This document shows, piece by piece, positions 45,592 to 53,757 of a DNA stretch of 64,000 nt (the stretch's first letter is position 1; every line of letters starts with the position of its first letter). The stretch is from assembly GCF_025963695.1 (NCBI RefSeq), contig NZ_JAOQAH010000028.1, forward strand, positions 62,001-126,000, given 5' to 3'. Under the pieces are notes generated by a model that did not search any database, was not told the DNA's origin, and was given only the letters and a program-made list of their open reading frames with translations. The DNA comes from Segetibacter sp. Its GTDB lineage: Bacteria > Bacteroidota > Bacteroidia > Chitinophagales > Chitinophagaceae. Both the position numbers and the translations under genes were made by a program.

Positions 45592-46192
45592 TAATATTTT
45601 AACTCTTCCCGGGTATCATATGTGTGAGTACATGCTAGTACTGCATCCCCACGAGGAACTTCGAAATAAAATCATGAATACTAAAAAAGAGTTTGCTTCA
45701 AAGTTTGAAGCTCCTTCGGCAGAAAGAGGAATGCCTCACATCACCCTTGTTACATTTAGGCAGTTGCAAATGATGGAAGACCGGATTCTTAACCGTTTAA
45801 AGATGATTGCTATGGCTATGCCCGCTTTTAAGGTAGAGCTTAAAGATTTTGGCAGCTTTCCATCTCACTCTATTTATATAAATGTTGCCTCTCAGGTGCC
45901 CATTCAAATGCTGGTAAAAAGCCTGAAGCCTGCACAGTTACTAATGAAAACAAAAGAGTACAAGCCATATTTCGTCGATAACCCTCACATCGCCGTCGCG
46001 CGCAAATTACTTCCATGGCAGTATGAAAAAGGCTGGCTCGAATACAGCCACAAGCATTTTACTGGTCGCTTTATCGCAAGCGATATGCTATTGCTGCGCC
46101 GTTTGGAAGGCGGTAAATCTTACCAGGTTGTTCAGAAGTTTGAGTTTATGAATTTGCCGGTGGTAACAACGCAGGGAAAGTTATTTGCGTGA
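45584..46192 (+). CDS. 2H phosphoesterase superfamily protein, second copy (second motif altered)
   Basis: A 202-residue paralogue of the preceding gene; it overlaps it by 8 bp, suggesting translational coupling. The first motif MPHITLV is intact, but the second reads NPHIAVA, with Ala replacing the Thr of HxT. The two proteins align along their length (ELRNKIMNTKKEFASKF; FGSFPSHSIYINV; HKHFTGRFIASDMLLLRR). The loss may make this subunit catalytically weak, which would suit a heterodimer with the first copy. Confidence 0.82.
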   Translation: MNNNILTLPGYHMCEYMLVLHPHEELRNKIMNTKKEFASKFEAPSAERGMPHITLVTFRQLQMMEDRILNRLKMIAMAMPAFKVELKDFGSFPSHSIYINVASQVPIQMLVKSLKPAQLLMKTKEYKPYFVDNPHIAVARKLLPWQYEKGWLEYSHKHFTGRFIASDMLLLRRLEGGKSYQVVQKFEFMNLPVVTTQGKLFA

Positions 46193-46288
46193 CGCGGAAT
46201 TGTATGAACGGCAATATAGGATTTTGCCGGATTTAGTGGAAATGAGGAAGATATTATTGAGCAGGCATTTGTGGTACTATAATGCTTT

Positions 46289-46303
46289 CGTTGCGTCGCA
46301 CCC
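46289..46303 (-). repeat. Dispersed intergenic repeat, copy 9 (TGCGACGCA core)
   Basis: On the minus strand GGGTGCGACGCAACG. It lies in the 191-bp gap before the radical SAM gene. Confidence 0.65.
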
Positions 46304-46383
46304 TTTTACAGTTGATAATACTATTCAACTTGTCACTCCACCTAAGGCAAGAAAAATTGAGGGCTTACTAAAATCGAATTGAC

Positions 46384-47487
46384 ATGACAACGAATAAAGA
46401 ATCAAGCCCGCCAGAACAAAACAGCCAGGAACAGGTAAACCAATACCTGAAAGGTAGGGGCGCACAATTAAATACAAAAAATAGGTTCCTTAAAAATACG
46501 CAGGTAAAAGAGCATATTGAAGGCATCGACGACTGGACAGAAAAAAACCAGGCAACTCAATACTTTGAGGACAATGCAAAGGGGATCGTCAACAAGGTAG
46601 AAAGCCCTGACCTGGGTCTCATGTACAGCATGAACCCTTACCAGGGTTGCGAGCATGGATGCATTTATTGCTACGCCCGAAATTCATTTGAATATTGGGG
46701 CTACTCTGCAGGGCTTGACTTTGAACGAAAAATTATTGTAAAGAAAAACGCAGCAGATCTGCTCCGTAAATTCTTATTACATCCAAAGTGGGAGTGCGTT
46801 CCAATAAGCCTTAGCGGCAATACCGACTGCTACCAGCCCGCCGAACAGAAATTTAGGCTTACAAGAGGGTTGCTTGAAGTATGTAACGAGTTTAATCAGC
46901 CGGTAGCAATGATTACTAAAAATGCAGGTATGCTCAGAGATAAAGACCTGCTACAGGAAATGGGCAAAAAAAACCTTGTTTCCGTACTTGTATCCATTAC
47001 GTCTTTTAATGAAGACCTCCGGCGAGTAATGGAACCAAGAACGACAACCGGCAAACAACGCTTGAGACTAATTGATGAAATGAGCAAAGCCGGCGTAAGA
47101 ATGGGTGTAATGCTAGGTCCGATGATACCCGGGTTAAATGAACATGAAATGCATGACATTATTAAAGCAGCAAGTGAGGCGGGTGCTACATTTTCTGCCT
47201 ATACCTTCATTCGTTTAAATGGAGCTATCAAATTGATTTTTCATGATTGGCTGTATAAAAATTTTCCTGATCGTGCGGATAAGGTCTGGCACTTAATAGA
47301 GGCAAGTCACAACGGAAAAGTAAATGACAGTCGTTGGGGAACACGAATGCGCGGCGAAGGAAATGTAGCAGAAATGGTAGCACAGCAATATCGTAAGTAC
47401 ACCGCAAAGTATGGGTTGAATCACGAAAGACTTGATTTGGATTGCTCGAACTTTAAAAGGCCGGGGGAGCAGATGAGGTTGTTTTAG
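46384..47487 (+). CDS. PA0069-family radical SAM protein (spore photoproduct lyase-like)
   Basis: A 367-residue radical SAM enzyme. The [4Fe-4S] motif is CEHGCIYCYA (CxxxCxxC) within NPYQGCEHGCIYCYARNS; GNTDCYQPAEQKFRLTRGLLEV and SVLVSITSFNEDLRRVMEPRT are typical of the PA0069/Rv2578c group, related to spore photoproduct lyase. The N-terminal 50 residues are polar and likely flexible. The reaction is unknown; repair of a nucleic-acid lesion is a hypothesis based on relatedness and on the umuDC neighbourhood. Confidence 0.87.
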   Translation: MTTNKESSPPEQNSQEQVNQYLKGRGAQLNTKNRFLKNTQVKEHIEGIDDWTEKNQATQYFEDNAKGIVNKVESPDLGLMYSMNPYQGCEHGCIYCYARNSFEYWGYSAGLDFERKIIVKKNAADLLRKFLLHPKWECVPISLSGNTDCYQPAEQKFRLTRGLLEVCNEFNQPVAMITKNAGMLRDKDLLQEMGKKNLVSVLVSITSFNEDLRRVMEPRTTTGKQRLRLIDEMSKAGVRMGVMLGPMIPGLNEHEMHDIIKAASEAGATFSAYTFIRLNGAIKLIFHDWLYKNFPDRADKVWHLIEASHNGKVNDSRWGTRMRGEGNVAEMVAQQYRKYTAKYGLNHERLDLDCSNFKRPGEQMRLF

Positions 47488-47610
47488 CTAGCATTAGAAT
47501 ACGTTGAGCCGTTGATAAACATAGAGTGAAAATTGAGGATAAAAACATTCCTTCATACTATCTAGCTTTCTTTTTAAAAAATGATCGAGGAAATGACTTT
47601 TTAAAAAGTT

Positions 47611-47623
47611 TAAAAATATCAGT
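47611..47623 (+). promoter_or_regulatory. Operator-like site upstream of the DUF5131 gene
   Basis: TAAAAATATCAGT matches the centre and right arm start of the umuD palindrome (TAAAAATATTAGT at 48511-48523) in 12 of 13 bases, at a similar distance before the start codon (25 versus 21 bp). Confidence 0.4.
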
Positions 47624-47648
47624 CAGCACAACAATTATTTTTTTAATT

Positions 47649-48362
47649 ATGGCACAATCAAGCATAGAATGGACGGAGATGACATGGAACCCGACAACCG
47701 GCTGCAACAAGATTTCAGCAGGTTGTAAGTATTGCTATGCAGAAGTAATGACAAGGCGCTTGCTTGCAATGGGAATTGAAAAATATAAAAACGGGTTTAA
47801 AGTGGCGGTACACTAAGATGCTTTACACATTCCTTATACATGGAAAAAACCGAAAGTTCTATTTGTCAATTCGATGAGCGATTTGTTTCATCCCGAAGTT
47901 CCTTTTTCATTCATTGCTAAAGTTTTTGAAGTAATGAACAATACCCCGCAACATACTTACCAGGTTTTGACAAAAAGGGCAGACAGGCTGTACGAGCTTC
48001 ATCATCGTTTAAACTGGACAAGAAATATTTGGATGGGCACTTCCGTCGAAAATGAAAAGGTAATTGACAGAATTGATTTCTTAAGAGAAACAAATGCCTT
48101 GGTTAAATTTCTGTCCTGCGAGCCTTTAATTGGTCCTTTAAGGCAAATAAATTTGGTAAATATTGATTGGGTGATTGTTGGTGGGGAAAGTGGCAGAAAA
48201 GCGAGATCAATGGAAGAAAAGTGGGTTTGGGATATCTACAAGCAATGTCAGGATGAGGATGTGGCGTTTTTCTTTAAGCAATGGGGTGGCGTTAATAAAA
48301 AGAAGTCAGGAAGATTACTGGGCGGAAAAACTTTTGATGAAATGCCTGCTATTGTTGGGTAA
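47649..48362 (+). pseudogene. DUF5131 (phage Gp37/Gp68-like, radical SAM-type) gene with one in-frame stop
   Basis: The gene starts at [32 protein letters not shown], carrying a CxxxxxxxCxxC cysteine cluster typical of DUF5131 iron-sulfur proteins. At codon 56 a TAA (47814-47816) interrupts the frame where relatives have an acidic residue before DALHIPYTWKKPKVLFVNSMSDLFHP. The same frame then continues to 48362 with full family features (YQVLTKRADRL, WMGTSVENEKVIDRIDFLR, WVIVGGESG, FFFKQWGG). Everything else is intact, so this is a very recent loss, a sequence error or a recoded stop. The neighbouring radical SAM and umuDC genes are intact. Confidence 0.85.
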
Positions 48363-48413
48363 GGCTTTACGAGTTTAAACTGAAGCCGCCAAAAGATTTG
48401 CAGACGAAGTGAT

Positions 48414-48428
48414 TGCGACGCAACGATG
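48414..48428 (+). repeat. Dispersed intergenic repeat, copy 10 (TGCGACGCA core)
   Basis: TGCGACGCAACGATG, the fullest match to the consensus, located between DUF5131 and umuD. Confidence 0.7.
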
Positions 48429-48503
48429 ACCCAATAAAAAACCAGGGCTGGTGTCGGAACAAAAAAAAGAATTAAGCTTTCAACAGCTTATTTTTTTGGC
48501 ATA

Positions 48504-48528
48504 GTTTTACTAAAAATATTAGTAAAAC
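48504..48528. promoter_or_regulatory. Perfect palindromic operator upstream of umuD
   Basis: GTTTTACTAA, five bases, TTAGTAAAAC: a perfect 10-bp inverted repeat ending 16 bp before the umuD start. A TTTG lies at 48495-48498, where a -33 element could be. The size and symmetry suit a dimeric LexA- or HTH-type repressor. Confidence 0.7.
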
Positions 48529-48544
48529 AAAAAGACAAACTTAT

Positions 48545-48973
48545 ATGGAAAGCGAAATTTTTAATAGCATATATAAAGGCACAAAAAATTTTACTCAACA
48601 TGATGTTCACCGTGCAAATGCAACCGGGTTCAGCACGCCTGCTGACGAATACATGGAACGAGGGATAGACTTAAACGAGCAGCTTATTAAAAACAAACCT
48701 GCAACTTTCTTTTTTAGAATGAACGGTGATTCCATGGAAGGCGCTGGTATTTTTAGTGGCGATGTTCTTATTGTAGATAGAAGCATTACGAATGTAAACG
48801 GCAAAGTAATAGTTGCTGTTTTAAATGGTGAAATGCTGGTTCGCCGGCTCGATAAGACTTTTAACAAAATAAGACTGGTACCCGAAACAGCTAAGCTTGC
48901 TATTATTGATGTGGATCCTTTTTCTGACTTTTCTGTTTGGGGGGTGGTAACGTACGTGGTGCATGAGCCTTGA
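48545..48973 (+). CDS. umuD: UmuD-like S24-family protein
   Basis: Partner of the Y-family polymerase encoded downstream. The 142 residues align with E. coli UmuD: TGFSTPADEYMERGIDLNEQLI, then FFFRMNGDSMEGAGIFSGDVLIVD with the nucleophile at S63. The catalytic lysine of the Ser-Lys dyad (K97 in E. coli, in TVKKL) aligns with R100 here (LVRRLDK). If the alignment is right, RecA-stimulated self-cleavage at the Thr27-Gly28 position would be impaired. It ends 111 bp before umuC. A perfect palindromic operator precedes it. Confidence 0.92.
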   Translation: MESEIFNSIYKGTKNFTQHDVHRANATGFSTPADEYMERGIDLNEQLIKNKPATFFFRMNGDSMEGAGIFSGDVLIVDRSITNVNGKVIVAVLNGEMLVRRLDKTFNKIRLVPETAKLAIIDVDPFSDFSVWGVVTYVVHEP

Positions 48974-49084
48974 AGTAAAAAGTAAAAAGCAGAACTTTTT
49001 TTTGGGACCGATTCGTTGATACTTAATATCAAGTGTGGCAAAACAAGTAAATCAAGTAGGAGATAGGCAAAACGGGAAGGATTT

Positions 49085-50365
49085 ATGAAAGCTATAGTGG
49101 ATTGCAATAATTTTTATTGCTCGTGTGAGCGATTGTTTAAACCTCACCTAAAGACAATTCCTGTTGTTGTGCTGAGCAACAATGATGGCTGTATTATATC
49201 GCGAAGTGACGAAGCGAAGAAATTGGGTATTAAGATGGCGCAGGCATACTTCTTAAGCAAACCCTTATTACAACAATACCGTATTACCGCATTTTCCTCC
49301 AACTACAATTTATATGGAGACATGAGTAAGCGCGTGATGGATACAATGCAAAGTATGTTTCCATCTACTTGTATAGAAGTTTATTCTGTTGATGAAGCAT
49401 TTGTGGACTTGTCTAATGTTCCGGCAAAAGACTTACACGCGACGGTAAAAGAGCTAAAAGAAAGAATAGGGCAATGGACGGGTATACCCGTTTCGATAGG
49501 GGTTGCCTCTACTAAAACGCTGGCAAAAATTGCTAACCGGCTTGCTAAAGAAAATAAGGAAAAAAGCAAGTGTATGTTAATACTAGACACACCCGGAAAA
49601 GTAGATGCAGCACTAAAGCGAACGCCTATAAAAGAAATATGGGGTGTAGGAAAACAATATGCCACAAAGCTGGAAAAGCTTGAAGTGAAAACCGCTTTTG
49701 ACTTAAAACTAATGCCGGAGGAGTGGGCGAGGCAACACTTAGGTGGGGTGGTAGGGGTGAGATTGATAAGGGAGCTAAAGGGAATTCATTCTATAGGTTT
49801 TGACGAACAACTATCAACTAAAAAGATGGTTTCATGTACGCGGCGTTTTGGTCATCCACTAACTGATCTACATCAGATGAAAGAGGCAGTTGCGATGTAT
49901 GTTAGCCGTGCTGCAGAAAAACTTAGAAGGCAACAAAGCGCCGCGAGGCAAATGACGGTTTTTGTAATTGAAAAAGCTTTAGATAAAGGAGACATTTATA
50001 AGCCAAATGAGCCAGTTAAAAGAGAGGCTGTTTTGCCCGTTGCTACTTCAGTAACAACTGAGTTAATAAAACCGGCAATTGAGTTGTTGGAGAAATTGTT
50101 CGTAAAAGGAGTTGCTTATGAAAAAGCAGGTGTGGTTTTTAGCAAGCTTGTTCCCAATGAGTCTTTACAAGCAAACTTCTTTGCAGCCTCTTCCACCACT
50201 GAGCAGCGGCTTTTAATGAGTAAGGTGGATAATATAAACTTCAGCATGCGAAATGAATTAGTGAAAATCGCCGCATCAGGTCAGCAACGGCCGTGGAAGA
50301 TGAAGCAGGAACTGCTCAGCAAAAGATATACAACACGATGGATAGAATTGAGAGAGGTGAATTAA
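49085..50365 (+). CDS. umuC: Y-family DNA polymerase UmuC
   Basis: Error-prone translesion polymerase, 426 residues. The palm has DCNNFYCSCERLFKP at the N-terminus (metal Asp at residue 5) and YSVDEAFVDLS, carrying the Asp-Glu pair. KLGIKMAQAYFLSK and GIPVSIGVASTKTLAKIANRLAKE are family hallmarks; the little-finger domain and a C-terminal UmuC extension (about 350-426) follow. It pairs with UmuD from the same operon to form Pol V. Confidence 0.95.
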   Translation: MKAIVDCNNFYCSCERLFKPHLKTIPVVVLSNNDGCIISRSDEAKKLGIKMAQAYFLSKPLLQQYRITAFSSNYNLYGDMSKRVMDTMQSMFPSTCIEVYSVDEAFVDLSNVPAKDLHATVKELKERIGQWTGIPVSIGVASTKTLAKIANRLAKENKEKSKCMLILDTPGKVDAALKRTPIKEIWGVGKQYATKLEKLEVKTAFDLKLMPEEWARQHLGGVVGVRLIRELKGIHSIGFDEQLSTKKMVSCTRRFGHPLTDLHQMKEAVAMYVSRAAEKLRRQQSAARQMTVFVIEKALDKGDIYKPNEPVKREAVLPVATSVTTELIKPAIELLEKLFVKGVAYEKAGVVFSKLVPNESLQANFFAASSTTEQRLLMSKVDNINFSMRNELVKIAASGQQRPWKMKQELLSKRYTTRWIELREVN

Positions 50366-50502
50366 TTGATCGTTAGGATTGGAAGTGTTGAATAGTTTGT
50401 AATTGATTTATTCGAAAGAGCAAGAATTATGAAAAAAAGTTAGCTACACAAAACGACCTTGTGAAGGCACTGTTTTTGTGTTTCGGTTTTAAAAACACCC
50501 AT

Positions 50503-50736
50503 ATGCAAGACCAATCATTTCAACTACTATTAAATGGTGTTCCATATATTGTTAAAGCGTCACCTTTTGACTTTAATGGAGATACCCGGTTTACCGTTAG
50601 CTATAATGGCAGCGACGATTTTGTTTTTACCTATGACCGAACTGTAGGACATTATGTGGCAATCGGAGATGATTCAGACACAGTGCCGGCAGACCTTGAA
50701 GTGGCAATAGCGGAAAGGCTATATGCCTTAGCGTAA
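50503..50736 (+). CDS. Small conserved hypothetical protein
   Basis: About 77 residues from the ATG at 50503 (MQDQSFQLLLNGVPYIVKASPFDFNGDTRF). The frame is open to 50461, but the internal Met is the more likely start. The protein is acidic, with predicted beta-strands and a short C-terminal helix (ADLEVAIAERLYALA). I do not recognise a domain. It stands alone between umuC and carB. Confidence 0.6.
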   Translation: MQDQSFQLLLNGVPYIVKASPFDFNGDTRFTVSYNGSDDFVFTYDRTVGHYVAIGDDSDTVPADLEVAIAERLYALA

Positions 50737-50914
50737 AAGGCTTTTCTTTTATATGGATTGTTGCTTGTTGTGGTTCTTCTAAAAACATAACAAATTGAAT
50801 TTTCGGATGAAAAATTTTCTTTAAACTATTAACGTTTGAAAGGCAGTTTTCAATTTTTTTTGTAACAGGCCTTAAACGAAAAAGAAATTAACCCTCTATT
50901 TTAATTGTAGGGGT

Positions 50915-50922
50915 TACATTTG
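50915..50922 (+). promoter_or_regulatory. -7 box upstream of carB
   Basis: TACATTTG matches TAnnTTTG, 16 bp before the carB start. No TTTG was found about 19 bp upstream, so the promoter is only half supported. Confidence 0.45.
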
Positions 50923-50938
50923 CACAATTTGTTTAAAT

Positions 50939-52579
50939 ATGCCACGCGATAATACTATAAAATCTGTCTTAATAATTGGTTCAGGCCCTATTGTAATCGG
51001 GCAGGCTTGTGAGTTTGATTATGCCGGTTCACAAGCTGCAAGAAGTTTACGCGAAGAAGGGATTAAGGTTATCCTTATCAACAGCAATCCTGCAACCATC
51101 ATGACTGACCCCATGATGGCAGATAAAGTGTACCTGCTTCCCTTGAATGTTGACAGTATTGAAAAAATACTGGCTGAAAACCAAATTGATGCTGTTTTGC
51201 CAACGATGGGTGGACAGACAGCGCTCAATTTGTGTAAGGAAGCTGATGAATTAGGGATTTGGGGAAAATACAATTGCCGATTAATTGGGGTTGACGTTGC
51301 AGCGATAGATACTGCCGAAGATCGTGAAAAGTTCAGGCAGTTGATGGTAAAAATAGGAATGGCGGTTGCACCCAGTCGTGTCGCTAACAGCGTGCTTGAG
51401 GGAAAAGAGTTTGCACAGCAAATAGGGTTTCCTCTCGTTATACGTCCGTCTTTTACGTTGGGCGGTTCAGGAGGTGGATTTGTACACAGTAAAGATGAAT
51501 TAGATGAGGCCCTTAACCGCGGTCTTACTGCTTCGCCTATGCATGAGGTATTGGTTGAGAGAGCTGTTTTAGGTTGGAAGGAATATGAACTTGAATTGTT
51601 GCGCGACAAAGCCGATAATGTGGTTATCATTTGTACGGTGGAAAATGTTGACCCAATGGGTATCCATACAGGCGACAGCATTACTGTAGCACCAGCGATG
51701 ACTTTAAGCGACACTGCTTTCCAAGAAATGAGGAACAAGGCTATTTTGATGATGCGCAGCCTTGGTAATTTTGCCGGCGGTTGCAATGTTCAGTTTGCGC
51801 AAAACCCCGATACGGAAGAATTAATTGCTGTTGAGATTAATCCGCGTGTGAGCCGTTCATCTGCACTTGCATCTAAAGCTACGGGTTACCCTATTGCGAA
51901 AGTTGCATCTAAATTGGCTATAGGGTATCACCTGGACGAATTGAAAAATCAAATTACTCAAACAACTTCTGCATATTTTGAACCTGCACTTGACTACGTT
52001 ATTGTAAAAGTGCCCCGCTGGAATTTTGATAAGTTTAAAGGAGGAAATGATACACTTGGGTTGCAAATGAAGAGTGTGGGTGAGGTAATGTCGATTGGAA
52101 GAAGTTTTACTGAAGCACTTCAAAAGGCTTGTCAGAGTTTAGAAAATGATGCATTAGGATTGGGCTATTATGGTAAAAGCCTGATGGGAAGCAGTGAATT
52201 GATCGAATATATTAAGACACCGAAATGGGATAGAATTTTTAGAATTAAGGATGCTTTAATGCAGGGTGTTACAGTTAAAACCATTGCTACTGCAACGGGA
52301 ATTGACCGCTGGTTTTTATTTCAAATTCAGAAAATTTGTGAAATCGAGAAGCAAATATTAAAATATACTATTGACACTTTGCCGGAGGATTTGTTGAAAG
52401 AGGCAAAGAAAAACGGATTTGGCGACGAGCAAATTTCGAGAATAATGCGGAATTGTACGGAGGAGCAGGTTTATGAAAAAAGAAAGGCTTTAGGAATTAC
52501 GCGGGTTTACAAAATGGTTGATACATGTAGCGCGGAGTTTGAAGCAAAGACCCCTTATTTCTATAGTACGTTTGAGTAA
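50939..52579 (+). CDS. carB: Carbamoyl-phosphate synthase large chain, N-terminal half only
   Basis: A 546-residue protein covering the carboxyphosphate-forming ATP-grasp domain (about 1-400) and the oligomerisation domain (about 401-546) of CarB. SVLIIGSGPIVIGQACEFDYAGSQAARSLREEG, GQTALNLC and RPSFTLGGSGGGF are conserved. Full CarB is about 1070 residues; this chain stops after YFYSTFE, exactly where the second ATP-grasp half (normally continuing with the KKKVLVLGSGP segment) begins. A strong terminator follows at 52697. It is therefore a clean split, not an obvious frameshift. The C-terminal half must be encoded elsewhere if the enzyme is functional. Confidence 0.93.
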   Translation: MPRDNTIKSVLIIGSGPIVIGQACEFDYAGSQAARSLREEGIKVILINSNPATIMTDPMMADKVYLLPLNVDSIEKILAENQIDAVLPTMGGQTALNLCKEADELGIWGKYNCRLIGVDVAAIDTAEDREKFRQLMVKIGMAVAPSRVANSVLEGKEFAQQIGFPLVIRPSFTLGGSGGGFVHSKDELDEALNRGLTASPMHEVLVERAVLGWKEYELELLRDKADNVVIICTVENVDPMGIHTGDSITVAPAMTLSDTAFQEMRNKAILMMRSLGNFAGGCNVQFAQNPDTEELIAVEINPRVSRSSALASKATGYPIAKVASKLAIGYHLDELKNQITQTTSAYFEPALDYVIVKVPRWNFDKFKGGNDTLGLQMKSVGEVMSIGRSFTEALQKACQSLENDALGLGYYGKSLMGSSELIEYIKTPKWDRIFRIKDALMQGVTVKTIATATGIDRWFLFQIQKICEIEKQILKYTIDTLPEDLLKEAKKNGFGDEQISRIMRNCTEEQVYEKRKALGITRVYKMVDTCSAEFEAKTPYFYSTFE

Positions 52580-52623
52580 AGCCTGTTTAAGTTTTTTATT
52601 GCCGCAGTTTTTTAAAAGTCCAG

Positions 52624-52641
52624 GAGTGCGACGCAATAATG
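52624..52641 (+). repeat. Dispersed intergenic repeat, copy 11 (TGCGACGCA core)
   Basis: GAGTGCGACGCAATAATG in the 3' leader of the carB transcript, before the terminator. Its right flank AATGTTTA is shared with copy 1. Confidence 0.65.
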
Positions 52642-52696
52642 TTTATAGGTGTTATAAGGTTTGCTTAACCTAAAAAACCTAAAATCTATTTCTACG

Positions 52697-52729
52697 ATAA
52701 GGCTGCTTTAATGAGCAGCCTTATTTTTT
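52697..52729 (+). terminator. Rho-independent terminator downstream of carB
   Basis: ATAAGGCTGC (52697-52706) pairs perfectly with GCAGCCTTAT (52715-52724); a run of six T residues follows. It isolates carB from recO. Confidence 0.88.
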
Positions 52730-52817
52730 ACCAATTGAGGAGTTGTTAAGCCTGCCGCACCAGACTTACAACTTGTATGAACCGGGGTTATGTGGATAAA
52801 AGAAGAAGTAGGACGCA

Positions 52818-53555
52818 ATGACACATAAAACAAAAGGCATCGTGTTACGTACAGTAAAGTATGGTGAAACAAGCATTATTACCACTGTATACACCGAGCT
52901 TTTTGGTATTCAATCCTATATTGTAAAGGGGGTAAGGCAAAGTTCAAAGAAGTCGTCGGCAAAGGCAATTTATTTTCAACCTGCCGCCATCCTTGATATG
53001 GTTGTGTACCATAACGAGTTGAAGAACCTGAACTTTATCAAAGAGTATCAATGGGCATATTTGTTTCAAAACCTGTTGTTTGATGTAGTTAAAAATACTG
53101 TGTCAATGTACATAGTAGAAATGCTGCAACATAGTTTGAAGCAACCTGAGGCAGGCGCTGAATTGTTTTATTTGACAGAAGATACCCTAAAACAATTAGA
53201 CACGGCTAATTCAACCCTGACCGCAAATCTTCCTTTATACTTCAGTCTTCACCTTGCGGCAGAATTAGGTTTTCGCATTCGCGGAGACTATAACACGCAA
53301 ACGCCGTTTTTGGATCTGCAGGAGGGCCAGTTCGTAGAACAAAAGCCTACCCACTCTTATTTTTTAGATAGGCAACTAGCCTCAGCAACTTCGCAACTGC
53401 TGGCTATTAATTTTTACAACGATCTTGAAAATATTCATTTTAGCCGGGATATACGTAGAAGTTTAATTATCGCTTATCAAAACTACGTAGCTCTCCATGT
53501 GCAGGATTTTGGAGCGATAAAAAGTTTGCCCGTTTTACAGGAGATTTTTAGTTAA
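52818..53555 (+). CDS. recO: DNA repair protein RecO
   Basis: RecFOR-pathway mediator that helps load RecA on SSB-coated DNA. The 245 residues have the OB-fold N-terminus (THKTKGIVLRTVKYGETSIITTVYTELFG) and the helical C-terminal domain (FYLTEDTLKQLDTANS, LAAELGFRIRGDY). Bacteroidota RecO lacks the cysteine zinc finger seen in some others, and none is visible here. The start ATG lies 12 bp after a GTAGGACGCA sequence resembling a decayed repeat copy. Confidence 0.9.
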   Translation: MTHKTKGIVLRTVKYGETSIITTVYTELFGIQSYIVKGVRQSSKKSSAKAIYFQPAAILDMVVYHNELKNLNFIKEYQWAYLFQNLLFDVVKNTVSMYIVEMLQHSLKQPEAGAELFYLTEDTLKQLDTANSTLTANLPLYFSLHLAAELGFRIRGDYNTQTPFLDLQEGQFVEQKPTHSYFLDRQLASATSQLLAINFYNDLENIHFSRDIRRSLIIAYQNYVALHVQDFGAIKSLPVLQEIFS

Positions 53556-53757
53556 AATAGATAGTAATTTCTTCTTTGCTGTTGCTTGAGTTTGAATTTT
53601 AAAAACAATTTTTAGGATATTAGATAAATGTAGGCAGAAAGCACGTACAAGCTTAAAGCAGGAGAAATACCATAATAGAAAGGTGAACCGCCATTTGAAT
53701 ATTATTCTCGTGTAAAAGTGGAAGGCCGACCCGAACTTCAAAATGTCCCTCTTAAAC
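53556..53757. other. Convergent spacer between recO and the NlpC/P60 gene
   Basis: One plus-strand stretch of about 40 codons ending at 53765 (YYSRVKVEGRPELQNVPLKP) looks protein-like and may be a decayed gene end, but two stops lie just before it. I see no terminator. Confidence 0.35.

Noticed and set aside
46185..46382. 65-codon plus-strand ORF before the radical SAM gene
   Set aside because: It overlaps the 2H gene end and runs straight through a dispersed repeat copy; no recognisable domain.
51019..51786. 255-codon minus-strand ORF inside carB
   Set aside because: Antisense shadow of a strongly conserved coding sequence; the translation has no family features.
52806..52821. GGACGCAATGAC at the recO start as a further copy of the dispersed repeat
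   Set aside because: Only the right half of the core is present; too short to separate from chance.
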